From assembly GCA_029168955.1 (NCBI GenBank), contig JAPDOI010001752.1, positions 81,600 to 145,599 of the forward strand: a stretch of 64,000 nt of DNA, read 5' to 3'. Below, piece after piece: positions 11,261-22,609 of this stretch; position 1 is the stretch's first letter; every line of letters begins with the position of its first letter. Below the pieces are notes generated by a model. The model did not search any database. It saw only the letters and a program-made list of their open reading frames with translations, and had not been told where the DNA came from. This DNA is from Aplectana chamaeleonis. Taxonomy: Eukaryota > Nematoda > Chromadorea > Rhabditida > Cosmocercidae. The position numbers were made by a program, and so were the translations under genes.

Positions 11261-11910
11261 TCTTTCCATTCCTGTAGCCTCAAAAGGGTAACCATTGAAT
11301 CGCAGTTTGAAGTGAGCGAAATTGAAATCCTTGAGCCTACTACCTGCTACTAACAGTAAAAATTTTGACTCCGGTTATAACCCAAACCGTGCGCTGCTGA
11401 TCGCGTTGTGAACTGTCTTTCGCCATCAATTCCGACCAATCATCTCGTACTCACCCTTCTATTCGCACCTGATTGCGGTACCAGTATCGCTCACAGTCTT
11501 TGAGTCGGCGCACACTCCCATTGCACCGAGCTTGCTTACGATTTGCTGATCTTCCCCGCATCGACTAGGCTGGGACGCGCTGGCAGCAGGCTCGTTTCAG
11601 AAAATCCTTTGCGGGCCTGTTACACTTTGCACTGCTCAAAAAGACGCCCATCTTTTGAATCTCTAGCATTGATTTGTACGGAAACTTCTAATGGAGAGGA
11701 TTTAACAGAATTATCGCCGACGATGGAGCAGCTTACAGCCTTGTTGATCTTGGTAGTGACTCCTGATCACATGAGGCTTTCAAGTTGCTGCTGATATATA
11801 GGGTTTTTCTTCCTGTAAAGGCTAATGGAACATCAGGCTCATAGTAACTGGGAGATATTGCATGGAATACGACATGATCAACAAGGAAGGGTTGCCTACA
11901 TCAGAAGGAG

Positions 11911-12350
11911 TTTTGGGATGCACTTTTAATATGTTCTAGGGGAGGACAGTGTTTCAATATGCCCACACTCAGAATCTGCTAAATGCCTCAGGCAGTCCTA
12001 AAAAGGTTAAATTTGAACAAGGCCAGAACGGCTCGGCCGAAGTGAGTAGAGCTGATTTAACAATTGAGTTACCTTTGTGTATGTTCAGAATAGATCAGAA
12101 TTTGGGAAACAAAGCATAATTTCTGATCTAAACAGAATCAATGCACCGAAATTTTCTACATCTTTTCTGAACACATCTAAAGGTAATTCAATCGTTAAAT
12201 CGGCTCTACTCGCTTCGGCCGCTCCGCTCTGGCCTTGATCATATTTTCTTTCAGCTTTTCAGAGACTGCCTGAGGCATTTAGCAGATTCTGAGCATATGA
12301 TACTGGAACACTGTCCTTCCCCTGGAACATATTAAAATTGCATCCCGAAA
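11911..12350. mobile_element. Foldback element with arms of about 180 bp
   Basis: The left arm (from 11911) and right arm (to 12350) are inverted copies that share AGAATCTGCTAAATGCCTCA, ATGTTC and the GAGTAGAGC...GATTTAAC block. The short centre is itself partly palindromic. With no coding capacity this is a non-autonomous foldback or long-TIR MITE. The sequence on either side (11261-11910 and 12351-12490) shows no gene. Confidence 0.85.
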
Positions 12351-12574
12351 CTCGGTATATGGTATATGGCAACTGGTATCGTTGGCGTAATCTGCGTCTG
12401 GCACTGTTGGTGTGATCTACATTGGTTGCGTTATTATATCGTCTGTGGTAACTGGTACGATCTGGACACCGAAGTCACTTCAAGAATAGGCGAGCCCTCT
12501 TGTGGCCGAGTGTGAATTTTTTTTATCTTCTGTGCCACCGCATCAGGTCTATTTTCTTAATTGGTTGCGCCCCG

Positions 12575-13621
12575 ATGACGAGCGAAACTCCGGTCTGCCC
12601 TCCGACACTTCAGGGCAGCAAGATCCGCAAAAACCTGGTGGAAGAGCTGTCGCCGACAATGGACTTTGGTAAAGCCGCGAAGGCACTGGTTGACGACGAT
12701 TCGCTACCGATGCATATTCGGACAATTATCGCTTATCTCCTGAATGAAAGGAGTCAGGTTGAATCATTATGTAAGGAAAACTGTGAGTTAGCCGAGATGG
12801 TCCGAGATATGGTTAAGGCTAATACGGAGCTAAGCCAGGTGAACGACAGGTTGAATGCTACATTGAGGGAAGCCCTTAGTAGTCAGAATGTTCCGAATAC
12901 TATCAGTGATGTTCCTTGTGCTAGTGCTGTTCCCGTTTCAAATTTGCCGTCATCTCCTTCTGTAGAGTTAGAGAAGTCGAATGACTTCAGAGAGATTGAA
13001 CGTAGTCGCTCAGTCGTGATCATAGGAGTTCCAGAGAATCGTAGCAAATGCCCGCGAGATAGAGCTATTGACGACCATTTATGTGTTTTTGATAGATTGA
13101 ATTTCCTGTCTATTGATTGCTTGCCTGCATCGATACATCGTATGAGTCGCGATGACTCCTCTCATAACAGGTTGCTCAAAGTGATCTTCCCTGCATCGAG
13201 CATTGCCAAGACAGTACTGAGGCGCGCTCCTCAGCTCAAGCGTTTCCCGTTCACCAACGGCCTGTTCATCAGAGCCTCCTTCCCTCGGGAGGAACGTGAG
13301 CGGCGCGGTGCTGAGCGAAGAGCTTGTCGCAGTCCTGCTATTGTCAATGTGAACCATGCGGGTGCGAATGTAAGTCCTCCCGTTGGTGGTACTACCCCTG
13401 TTATATTGGATTCTCCGGCTGTCAATCCTGGTGTAATCACTCCTGTTAATGTCATTACTCCTTGTGTAAACGTTAATGCTCCTGTTAGGGTGAGTTGTAT
13501 CAATATCAGTAACGATCCAGTCTCCTCTCAAGTGCCTAGTACGAGTTCGAATTGTATTCCCGGTCAGCACGTCAGTGATAGCGTTGCCTCCGGTCCTTCG
13601 GGTATTAATTTAAACTTGTAA
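12575..13621 (+). CDS. ORF1 protein of the CR1-like retrotransposon
   Basis: The frame is open for 348 residues from the ATG at 12575; it also extends upstream to 12500, but I prefer the internal Met because the upstream part has no motif. Residues about 57-104 form a likely coiled coil rich in E, L and K. Residues about 145-245 (starting RSVVIIGVPE and ending with basic RRACR) resemble the RNA-binding domain of ORF1 proteins of this retrotransposon group. The C-terminal third is Val/Pro/Asn-rich. No CCHC knuckle is seen. The expected role is binding element RNA in the ribonucleoprotein. Unlike ORF2 it is uninterrupted. Confidence 0.7.
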   Translation: MTSETPVCPPTLQGSKIRKNLVEELSPTMDFGKAAKALVDDDSLPMHIRTIIAYLLNERSQVESLCKENCELAEMVRDMVKANTELSQVNDRLNATLREALSSQNVPNTISDVPCASAVPVSNLPSSPSVELEKSNDFREIERSRSVVIIGVPENRSKCPRDRAIDDHLCVFDRLNFLSIDCLPASIHRMSRDDSSHNRLLKVIFPASSIAKTVLRRAPQLKRFPFTNGLFIRASFPREERERRGAERRACRSPAIVNVNHAGANVSPPVGGTTPVILDSPAVNPGVITPVNVITPCVNVNAPVRVSCINISNDPVSSQVPSTSSNCIPGQHVSDSVASGPSGINLNL

Positions 13622-16405
13622 ATCCTCCCCGGACCGCGGATAGCAATCTCAAATGTCTCTCTTCGAACGTACGTTCCTCTACTAGAAATATTAATAGTCT
13701 TATAGAATACATTCAACAATTTGATTTTGGAATTATAGCGCTGTCTGAAACGTGGTTGACACCGCGCTGTCTGAAACGTGGTTGACACCTCACGTCACTG
13801 ATGCTTCGTTATTTGGTGGTTTATGTTCTCATTTTGATCTGCTTAGATGTGACCGACCGCACAAGAGGGGCGGGGGAGTTGCTCTTTGGTTGAGTAAGTC
13901 TCTTTGTCCAAGGTTAGTGTACGAGGAGTCTTGTTCTGAAAGTTACGAACTACTTTGTGCTGACATTGTTGTTAGTGATAGGACGCTGAGAATAGTTATT
14001 GCGTACAGGGCGCCCTCATGCTCTGCTGACTCTTTTGAAACTTTTATTAAAACCTTAGGTGATTTGCTTTCTTGTAGTCAGTCTTGTGTTATTACGGGCG
14101 ATTTCAATTTACCAGATATATCATGGGCGCAGCTTGTTCCCACGGCTACAAACCTGAGTAGTAGGCTATTCCTAGATGTGTGCGCTTCGCATAATCTCAC
14201 CCAGAATAACGTTATGGCTACACGACGTAGCAATGTTTTGGATCCGTTACTGTCCAATGAGGACGGCTTGATTGTAGAAGTGGATACTTTGGCCCCATTG
14301 GGCACTAGTGACCATGCTTCTATAGTTTTCGAGCTAAATGTGCATATTGAGGCCTCTGATAGGAAAACTTACAATAGAGTATACAGTAAAGCCGATTTTG
14401 CGTGTATAAATGAATACCAAGGTAACGTGGATTGGTATGGCTCACTGAGTACCGTGGATACTGTGGAAGCTAAATATGAACTCTTCCTTTCTTAGTCTGG
14501 TGTCTACGAAGAAGGCGTACCTCCCTGAGCACTTGGAAAATCTCTCTCACAGGAAATCTCAAGCCTGAAACATGGCGAATAGTAGTAACAGGGCTGAGGA
14601 TTGGTGCGAATACAAAAGAGTTGCGGCATTATTTGAAAAACGTTTGAAGAAGTATAACAGTAATAAGGAAAGAAAAGTTATCGAGTCTAGAAATAGAAAT
14701 TCATTCTATAGATTACTTAATTCAAGGCTCAAGAGTAAATCTGAGCTTGGATATCTTGTGAGAGAGGATGGTTCCAGTGCAGTGGAAAACGGCCAAAAAG
14801 TTCAACTTCTGGCAAGTATGTTTAAGAAATCATTCCTTGAGGATACTGACTTGGATGAGAGTGTTAGTTCTTCTCTTTTTCCTGTTATGCCTGACTCGGT
14901 ATGGTTTCACCCGGGGGAATCGTCGGAGCTACTAGCCAAATGGCCTAATTCGTTTTCTGACACGCTGGATCACATACCATTATATTTCATTAAAACGGTG
15001 ATTGATATAATAGTTAGCCCGCTTGCATACTTTTTCAACCTGAGTTTTATGCGTGCTGATGTTCCGAGCAGATGGCGTACATCTTTTGTTACTCCTATAC
15101 CGAAGAAGAATTCGTTTTCGGATCCCAACAATTACCGGCCCATCAGTATTACGTCTATCTTTGCAAGGTTTTTGAAAAAGTATTAAAGAAAAGAATTATG
15201 GCTTATCTAGAGGAGCACTCCATCATCTCGGAACACCAACATGGTTTTCAAAAGGGTAAATCGACAACTTCGGCTATGCTGCAGTCACTTGATGATTGGA
15301 CGAGTGCGCTGGACAAAGATATAGGTGTGGATGTTATTTACCTTGATTTTTCCAAGGCCTTTGACAGAGTTTCTCGTCGTAAATTAGTAAACAAGCTAGA
15401 AATAGTGGGTATCCATCCGCGTATAGTGGCTTGGGTTCATGCTTTTCTCACGGGCAGAACTTTCAGGGTCAGGCTTAATAGTACGCTCTCCTCCCTCTTT
15501 GCAGTCCTTAGTGGTGTTCCCAGGGGGGAGTGCTTCCACCGATTCTTTTCAATATTTATACGTATGAACTTCCGTCGATTACATACTTGAACAACGTCGG
15601 CTGTTCGGCATTCGCTGATGACTTTAAGTTGTATAAACCTATTTTGACAATGGATGATTTCGAGTGTTTGCAAAAAGCTCTTAATGATGTAGCCGAATGG
15701 TCGGATGAATGGAAATTGCCGCTTCCCAGCGAAAAGAATAAAGTAGAGAAGCTTGGTAAGAGGCGAGTTAGTGACTCCTATACTGAGGACCTTGGTTTTC
15801 TTATCAAGGATGATCTTAGTTTCGATGATCACTGCCTCCAGGTCGCGTCCACGGCTAATAGGATGATGCACAGCGCGTTTCGAGCACTACCAACTACTAA
15901 TGCAAACGTGCTGACCGAGGTGTATAAAACGTACGTACGTCCGCTTATGGAGTATGGTACGGTAGTCTTTAACCCATACAAAAAAGGATCTATCGATACG
16001 CTGGAGAAAGTCCAAAATACTTTTACACGTAGAGTTTTCTTCAGGACACCGTGGTTTCAGACTAATCGTAACGTGTGTCATGTCACCAGGAACGCTTAAT
16101 TGGGCCTAACCACTCTAGAGCACAGGAGAAGAAGGTTTGATATGATAATGCTGTATAAGATCATTCATGGGAGTGCTGGTATCAAGGCTAGCCGGCTGTT
16201 CAACCTTAGACCATCAACCACTAGGGGAACACCGGTGAAATTGGGCCTCGTTGGGGCCAGGCGGATTGTACGACAGCACTTCCTTGTCAATAGGGCGGGG
16301 TCTGAATTCAATAAACTACTTCGGTCAGGTTTGGTAGTGGGGAAACTCAGTGAATTCAAAAAGACACTTGAGTGTTATTTGTTGTCCCAGGAGTTATGTT
16401 TGTGA
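13622..16405 (+). pseudogene. ORF2 endonuclease/reverse transcriptase, broken
   Basis: Endonuclease motifs are ALSETWL, GGGVALW, GDFNLPDISW and TSDH (13640-14330). Reverse-transcriptase motifs are NNYRPIS, HGFQKGKSTTSA, YLDFSKAFDRVS, GVPRG and FADD (15611-15622), followed by a LGLTTLEHRRRR tail region typical of CR1-type ORF2. Lesions: a 26-bp tandem duplication at 13738-13789 that shifts frame, stops near 14494, a frameshift near 15180, a frameshift near 15530 in the GVPxG block, and a TAA at 16097-16099. The enzyme would nick target DNA and copy element RNA, but no complete protein can be made from this copy. Confidence 0.88.
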
Positions 16406-16759
16406 GATTTCCTTTCTTCATGATGCCGATGTATGCCTAATAGTCAGTTGATCCATTTGCTTTATTATTGCTGTTCGACTAATTTTGGTGCCTTTAGTCT
16501 CTTAATTGCCGTTGGGTATTTCTTTTTTTGTTGTTGTCTTTGACACGGTGCCACCGTGTAATAAATCAAATCAAATCAAATCAACCTCCATTTGTAGTAG
16601 GCGACACTCCCTTGCACGCAAATATTGGTGCATTATACTAGGTTGTCCAATAATTTTTGTCCGAAAATTTTCGAAATTCTGTAATTTTCCTTAGAAGTGT
16701 TATAAAATCAGGCAAGTGTAAGAACCTTCTAGAAGGTTCTCCAAAGTTCTACGCTAGGG

Positions 16760-16768
16760 GTATATAAG
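16760..16768 (+). promoter_or_regulatory. Candidate TATA box of the mariner transposase
   Basis: GTATATAAG lies about 40 bases upstream of the transposase ATG, inside the element. The position and sequence suit a core promoter, but this is not proven. Confidence 0.45.
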
Positions 16769-16805
16769 GCGCAGTCGCCGCGTCTAGCTACCAGTACAGG
16801 CTAAA

Positions 16806-17819
16806 ATGGACCAAGGTCGAATTGGTACGTTCGTGTACTACGAATGGCTGCTGGGCAACGACACGGGCACCGCGGTCGCCAACATCTGCAGAGCGTGCAA
16901 GGAGGATGCAGTGTCCCAACGCACAGTCGGACGCTGGTTCAATCGTTTCGAGAGCGGCGACACGAGCCTCGAGGACAGGGAGCACAGCGGGAGGCCTTCT
17001 ACGGTGGATGATGACGAAGTCCGTCGCTGCATCAGGGAGAAGCCGGGAGCCACCACCCGTGAACTGGCGACGACGCTCGGCTGCAGCAAGTCCACCATCC
17101 ACAATCGACTCAACTTACTCGGCTACCACAAAGTTCTGGGACGTTGGATCCCCCACCGTCTGACGGACACCATCAAGCAGAGCCGCGTGGCCGTCTGCCA
17201 GTCCCTCCTCCTTCGTCCGCATCGCAAGGAGTTTCTCGAGGACCTGGTCACGGGGGATGAGAGCTGGGTCCTCTGCGACAACGTCGCCCGCCGTGCCGTC
17301 TGGATCCCTCTCGGAGGAGAGCCGCCGACGACGTCGAAATCCGACCTGCACCCGCTGAAGATCACGCTCTGCTGCTGGTAGGACATCAAGGGCATGCTGT
17401 ACTTTGAGCTGCTCCCGCAAGGCAGGACGGTCACCGCCTCCATCTACACCAATCAGCTCGAGAAACTAGCCGCCGCCATCCGAGAAAAGCGTCCCCGACG
17501 GGCCTCGGTCCACCTGCTGCACGACAACGCGCGCCCCCACGTGGCGAAGGAGACCCAGCAGAAGTTGGCGACGCTCGGCTGGGAGACGGTTGCCCATCCG
17601 CCGTATTCCCCGGAGCTCGCCCCCTCCGACTACCACTTGTTCCGCCCGCTGAAGCACCATTTGGCCGGAAGAAAATTTACCATTTACGACAACCTCGAAT
17701 CGGACATCGCGGACTTCTTCGAGTCGCAGTCCCCGGAGTTCTGGGCGAAGGGCATCGGAGACCTGCCCAATTGATGGGCCACTGTTTTGGATAACTGTGG
17801 TGATTATATTGTTGATTAG
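16806..17819 (+). pseudogene. Mariner transposase with two nonsense codons
   Basis: The frame is 337 residues if read through two stops. Motifs in order: an N-terminal helix-turn-helix region (VSQRTVGRWFNRF, about 37-49), a second HTH (TTRELATTLGCSKSTI), the WVPH-like WIPH at about 114, then the catalytic triad Asp151 (TGDESW), Asp240 (HDNARPH) and Asp275 (YSPELAPSDYHLF). The last two are 35 residues apart, the D,D34D signature of mariner. TAG at 17379-17381 falls where family members carry Trp (CW-stop-DIKG). TGA at 17772-17774 falls where they usually carry Arg, and the reading resumes WATVLDNCGDYIVD to a natural stop. No frameshift is seen. Confidence 0.92.
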
Positions 17820-17894
17820 ACTTGTTTTTCAATAAAGTTGAAAAAAATTAAAAATGGTGAAATTTTTGGACAAGAATTAGTGGACAACCTGGTA

Positions 17895-18574
17895 GCACAA
17901 AACAGATTTCGCCGTTTGGTGTTTGCCGGTCATTTTTGAGGTTTGCCATTGCCGTTTGCTGAAATTTGAAATTCCTTTGCCGCACACCTTTGATGAGAGT
18001 CCCGCACACTGATGCATTTTTCAGCAAACTGGCTCATCTGGGATAATCTAAATTTGTGGCTAGTTTAATATTTCCGTTAATCCTCTAATTCAGAGACCTA
18101 CCCCGACGACGATTCGAGAAGTTAGGATTCATTTCTCTATGAATTTTTTCCATCAAAGCAGAATGCACCCTTTTGTGCGTCAGAAAAATGTCTCAACTTC
18201 TCAGAATTTTTTTACTTGCTTGTTCTTTGCCGCACCAGCTAGCGTGTATCCATAAAGCAGCCCCTCACCATGGTATCTAAACAATGAAGTATCCAAACCT
18301 ATCGTTCACCCTATATGTAGAGATAAGGCGTACATGGTTATCAGTCTTGAAATTCACTATTTCATACCTCCAACTAACAGCACTTCCAGTCGTCTGCGTT
18401 TTCCTGAGCATTGGAAATCGCGGCGGCTTTATTGTGGTTCGTGGGCCCTTCGTGTCTTTAGGTGGTCTGGTAAACATTTTGGCGAGGTCTACCGCTCGTC
18501 TACTACTACTAGTGTTTGTTTGCCCAAAATGTTCTGATCAGTGACGAGGGGAGATGAACGTGGTGGCGAATAAG
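17895..18574. other. Unassigned sequence beside mariner
   Basis: No gene was recognised. The segment 17905-17990 (GTTTGCCGGTCATTTTTGAG) resembles 8960-9010, so it is an eroded dispersed repeat. Confidence 0.4.
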
Positions 18575-18577
18575 TTA

Positions 18578-18985
18578 CCTGGATAAAGTGGATAGCTACA
18601 TCTATCTCGGGCGCGAAGTCAACATGGCAAACGACCTGACGAATGAGATGTGCAGGCGACGAAGCGTGGGCAGTTATGGGCACTATACGAGGAGTGATCA
18701 TCGAGATTCATGACGATAAGCTGAGAGCTCACCTCTTTTATTCCAATCTGCTTCCACCGTTATGTGACAAATAGTCGAAAGCAATATCAAGAAGGACTCA
18801 GCGAACATTCGAAAGAAGTCTGGCATTCGTGATGTGCTGTTTCATATCGAATCAACAAAACACAGATAGGCAGGTCACGTAATACGCCGTTTCGAAGACA
18901 GAAGAAGTACTAGAATTTAGTACTGGTATCCATGAGACATCAAGAGGACCCTCGGACAACCCGCGGGCTGACACGTTCAGTGAAT
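18578..18985 (+). pseudogene. RTE-type reverse transcriptase, 3' remnant
   Basis: Reading across frames gives YIYLGREVNMANDL, then LRAHLF, then QAGHVIRRFEDR and WYP-stop-DIKRTLGQP. These match, in order, the C-terminal landmarks of RTE/BovB-group retrotransposon proteins (YLGREVN..., LRAHLFN..., AGHxxRxxDDRW, WIPRDxKRxxGRPP). Frameshifts and stops separate them, so this is an old 5'-truncated copy. It is unrelated to the CR1-like element upstream. Confidence 0.75.
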
Positions 18986-20570
18986 CATTTGAAGACAGAG
19001 TTCACGATAGGGATCGTTTTCCTGCTTTTCCGCTTATCTGAAAGACGGTCCCATGCTGATTCCAATGATGTTCTTGGAATCGTACAAAGCCTTCTAGGAA
19101 CGGAGTTATGGTCCTTCGAAAATTGAGCTAGGGAAGCATGGTGGACGAGTTGTCCGAGGCTTGTAACTTCCGTCTTTTGCAGCCGATGTATGCGAGCTGA
19201 CCTGAGTAAAGAGAAAAGTTGACAATAAAGGGAAGAATGGGGCTATCGATCGTAAACCATCGCTCATCTCACAATCTCGAGCATTCATTTGTTCACGTCG
19301 GTGGGCCTGAAAAGTGCATCTGGGTGTGAAGAGCTGACGGGTGTCCAACTTTGGGGCCGTAGGGGACCGTTCCAACCTAATTTTCTTAGTTTTTTTCAAC
19401 GTTAGGGTTGCGCTAGGCCCTGCAGCTGCCGATCTCTACCAAAAAATCAGACATGGCTTTCATCGTGGACACTGCCTTTAAGCAGAAGGATTTACCGTAC
19501 TGTATTACCGTTGCTCTTTCCAGAAAATCCTGGAGCGAATGTGGCCCACATCGAGAAGACCGCCGATGAAGATGGATCATCAAGGTATCAAGGTAAGGTA
19601 AAATGATTCAGTCACTGATGATGGTTTGATTGAGGTTTTCGAGCGTATCGAATGACCTTCGTTTTTTCGGAAGGTGCAGCAGATTGGGGTTCCCCAGACG
19701 CAATCCATGACTTTTTCGATGAAATATAAAAGTACTTATAAATGCCTGATCAGAAATTCTGATATTGCATCTACGTTATGATAGAAACAAAATTGTGCCT
19801 TGTGATCAATTCACTAGCACTAACCTATTCGTGAACATGCCTATTCTGACGTTACCGCATGTTTGAATTTACTGTGTCCCAATATTGCGTCATAGTGTAC
19901 TCTAATTCACCAAGAGTCATACTGACTCGATTGGCACGCCACTACGAGATCGCTTGGTAGACGTTTGGTTTGAAAAATGCTGTGTCTATCTTGTAGCCAG
20001 CTACAAGGGAGAAACAGGACATTCTTTCATAGCAGGGAAACAACTATATTTAGTTGATGCACACTTATCGCGGCTTTTCCGACACTCGTTTTCTCTATCC
20101 ATCGAAGTTGCTTCGGTAATGTGTAATACGGTATTTTAAAGCGTATTTCTTTCTCTGTTCAAATTTATTCGCAGATTCGTGTGAAACGCAAGCACGCTCG
20201 AATTCAACATCCAAATTCAAAGTGTAGTCGCAACACCGAGTGCACGATCTGAATATTTAACTTCTTTTTAAACAGGGTTCACTTACCGCGAAACACTGAA
20301 TTGAAAGATGTTTGAATCAGAATCACCTGGCTAGAGCAGGAAGCCAGGAATTTGCGTACTTGGGTGCATGAAGCCAATTATGGTCAACAAACAGCCGCAC
20401 TCAGAACACTCCGTCGCTGTCGTAGACATGTGTAGCATTCGACGGGTATACAGAAATAGCAGTACGGTTCTCCACTTACCGTATTTCCTCTATTTTCAGA
20501 AGTTTCTGAACAATTTACCTGAGACTTTGACGCAAGTTGCGTGATGGCTTCACGAAACTTACTCCAAATT
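18986..20570. other. Gene-free stretch with repeat fragments
   Basis: GTGGACGAGTTGTCC at 19140 is the complement of a word found at about 39170 and 40995, and CATCGTGGACACTGCCTTTAA at 19460 belongs to the dispersed family noted at 8.6-11.3 kb. No coding region is recognised. Confidence 0.45.
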
Positions 20571-20589
20571 CACATGTAACTTGAGACGA

Positions 20590-21190
20590 TGTTACGTGTA
20601 ACTTACCGTGTTTTTCAATTAAGTCACTTGTAACTTGCCTCAATATTAGACGTACAATACCGCCGCTATTCAAGGGTAAAAAACGGGCGAAAACGTCAAA
20701 GTGGGCAACTAAAGCGTCTTTCAACCTCAACTCGTTTCAAAGTGCTCCGTTTTGATATTTGAATGCGTCGAAATGTACAGCATGTCGTTCTCCAGTCAAT
20801 CATGTAAAAGTATTCCTCAAATTTCGGGAGGAACATTATTTTCCAAGGTGAAATATATTTTCATTTTGACAATGCTAGAGATCGCGTACGAAGGTTTTTC
20901 GCCACACTTTATCCTTATCTTGTGAAATCATTATCATATTCTTAATGAACTCCACCTTAAAAAGCAATTACACTAATAAATTTCTTATTCAATTTAAACA
21001 GTTGGATAGATTGTAGCGCGGTGATCCTTTCGGTCCTTTCAAAATTGAAAACAGATTACTTTGAGGCGAGTTGTGGTCGGAAGACGCCTTAGTTGCCCGC
21101 TTTGCCCATTTCGCCCATTTTTTACCCTTGGATAGTGGCGGTATTGTACATATGTAACTTGCACAACATTGCGAGTAACTTGCAATGTTG
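20590..21190. mobile_element. Long-TIR foldback element, arms of about 150 bp
   Basis: The left arm (about 20590-20755) and right arm (about 21040-21190) are inverted copies. Shared landmarks are ACAATACCGCC, AAGGGTAAAAAA and the complement of TAGTTGCCC. Both outer ends carry the word GTAACTTGC. It has no coding capacity. An SL1-like repeat copy follows directly at 21200-21390. Confidence 0.75.
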
Positions 21191-21214
21191 ATTTATGTAT
21201 CCTAACACCAACGC

Positions 21215-21392
21215 GGCTGGGACACCGATTCGGCCGGCGAATCGACGCGCATTGTGCTCGGCTCGCCGAGCGCCACTTGGGGGCCCCAGGGGTTGGGTTA
21301 GGTCTCCAGCGGCTAGGCGGGTCCAAGTACCTGAAACTTGGGTAATTGAACCGACAACGGTGCACACATCTGAGTCCTACCTCAAAAAAAAA
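21215..21392 (-). repeat. SL1-like dispersed repeat, copy a
   Basis: Minus strand 21352-21331 reads GGTTCAATTACCCAAG then TTTCAG, two mismatches to the 22-nt nematode SL1 leader. It is followed at once by GTACTTGGACCCGCC and the shared body (AGCCGCTGGAG ... GCTCGGCGAGCC). The upstream flank GACTCAGATGTG is also shared with other copies. Confidence 0.75.
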
Positions 21393-21399
21393 ACGTTAC

Positions 21400-22609
21400 G
21401 ATTTTCTTACAGCATTTTCTTTTCAGTGTATCTGAAGCAGTTTCGGACAGTTGTGACCCGTGCATATACGAGTGTCATGCATCTCTCCATTTTAGATTAT
21501 ACGAGATTACGAAATTGTGGAAGGCAATTTATTTGGTCACCTTCCGTCTACTTCAATAATATCCGCAATGTCTGTAGTACTCGTGTCGATGTCGGATTCT
21601 TGATACCTACCTAGCACCATACATATTCCTGCTGGAGGCATCTGTTTAAACAGAGAAGCACACACGACACATGCTTCATCTGTGGCGTAGTGCAGAAATA
21701 GTGCATCCTTTCAACATGGCGGTCGTTTCCCGTACACGACTCGATACTCGCCAAGGACAACTAGCCGATTAATCTGTGAAAGAATTGGAAACGATATTAC
21801 TCCCAGGCTCGCGCTTTCCTGCAAACTGTAGGAACATTCGTGCTCTTTTCCGAAGATGATGCATTTAGACCCAATGCTCAGAGGACACTGAATAGGATCG
21901 TAGTCTTACCTCCCGATTTTAGTATATTCTTTAGCTGTAGTGACTTGCCCGAACTATAGTACACTTCATAAACGCAGGTAAAATGAGCATTTCTGAGAAG
22001 TTAACCACACATCGCAAAATCAGAAAACCGCTATGCATCCGACACTGACTTGCTGCTCTAAGCGGGCTGGACTTACTGCTTCCTTCTAACGTCGCATAAA
22101 AGCCTGGTTCTACGCAACTTCGCAGTAAATTCTGTAAGCCGAGTTCAACCACCAAATCTCAAAGACGCTGTCTAGTTTTTTGGGTAATTTTTGATAGTAT
22201 ACAATAACGCTCCTACGAATTGGTCAGAAGGCGCGCGATGGCGCGTTTTTGCGTTTTCCCGCTGGAATAACTTCTCTAAGTTAACTTTTTTCGAATCTGA
22301 AAACACCTTTGTAATGCTGGTGAGATGTGCTGCCTATCAATGTAATGCTTGCTAGGGGTTTGTTTCGTATCAGAAAAGTTGAAAGTGTTACTTTCACTCT
22401 CATTTGAGTACCGTTGCTGACCTGCGTTTTCCCTCAGCTCTTCCGAGCCCTCTCTCCTTCAATTGCTGTTCTCCTGGCGATTCTCGCCAAAATGGCATCA
22501 GCCTTCTAATTTCCGCTGGCAATCGCAATCCCCGTCCAATTGGTCCTCTACATTTTCGTGGTGAATGAGTTACTGGTCGTGTGCGTGTGTCTATAAGTAT
22601 GCGCTCGTA
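21400..22609. other. Unassigned sequence
   Basis: No gene, RNA or clear transposon is recognised. The open frames are short and without motifs. Confidence 0.4.

Larger units (their letters stand above)
12490..16590 (+). mobile_element. CR1-like non-LTR retrotransposon, degraded
   Basis: Two ORFs lie in the order ORF1, then endonuclease-reverse transcriptase. There are no LTRs, and the 3' end is a short tandem tail of AATCA units (about 16560-16585). A simple-repeat tail instead of poly(A), together with an AP-type endonuclease, is typical of the CR1/jockey group. The 5' limit is not visible and is set just before ORF1. ORF2 is split by several lesions, so the copy is inactive. Confidence 0.85.
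16638..17892 (+). mobile_element. Complete mariner element with ITRs and TA duplication
   Basis: The element is 1255 bp, flanked by TA at 16636-16637 and 17893-17894. The ends match as inverted repeats of about 33 bp: CTAGGTTGTCCAATAATTTT at the left, and CCAGGTTGTCCACTAATTCT as the complement of the right. The interior holds one transposase gene. The coding part is clearly richer in G+C than the surroundings, which suggests recent arrival. It lies about 50 bp beyond the CR1-like 3' tail. Confidence 0.93.

Noticed and set aside
11700..11735. Piece of ORF1 duplicated upstream of the CR1-like element
   Set aside because: TCGCCGAC(G/A)ATGGA resembles 12648-12662, but the similarity stops within about 20 bases and may be chance.
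13079..13570. 163-codon minus frame
   Set aside because: It is antisense to ORF1 of the CR1-like element and has no motif.
21331..21352. Functional SL1 RNA gene
   Set aside because: The leader matches, but no Sm site or SL RNA stem-loop set was found downstream and the copies differ in the leader itself, so I call a repeat family and not RNA genes.
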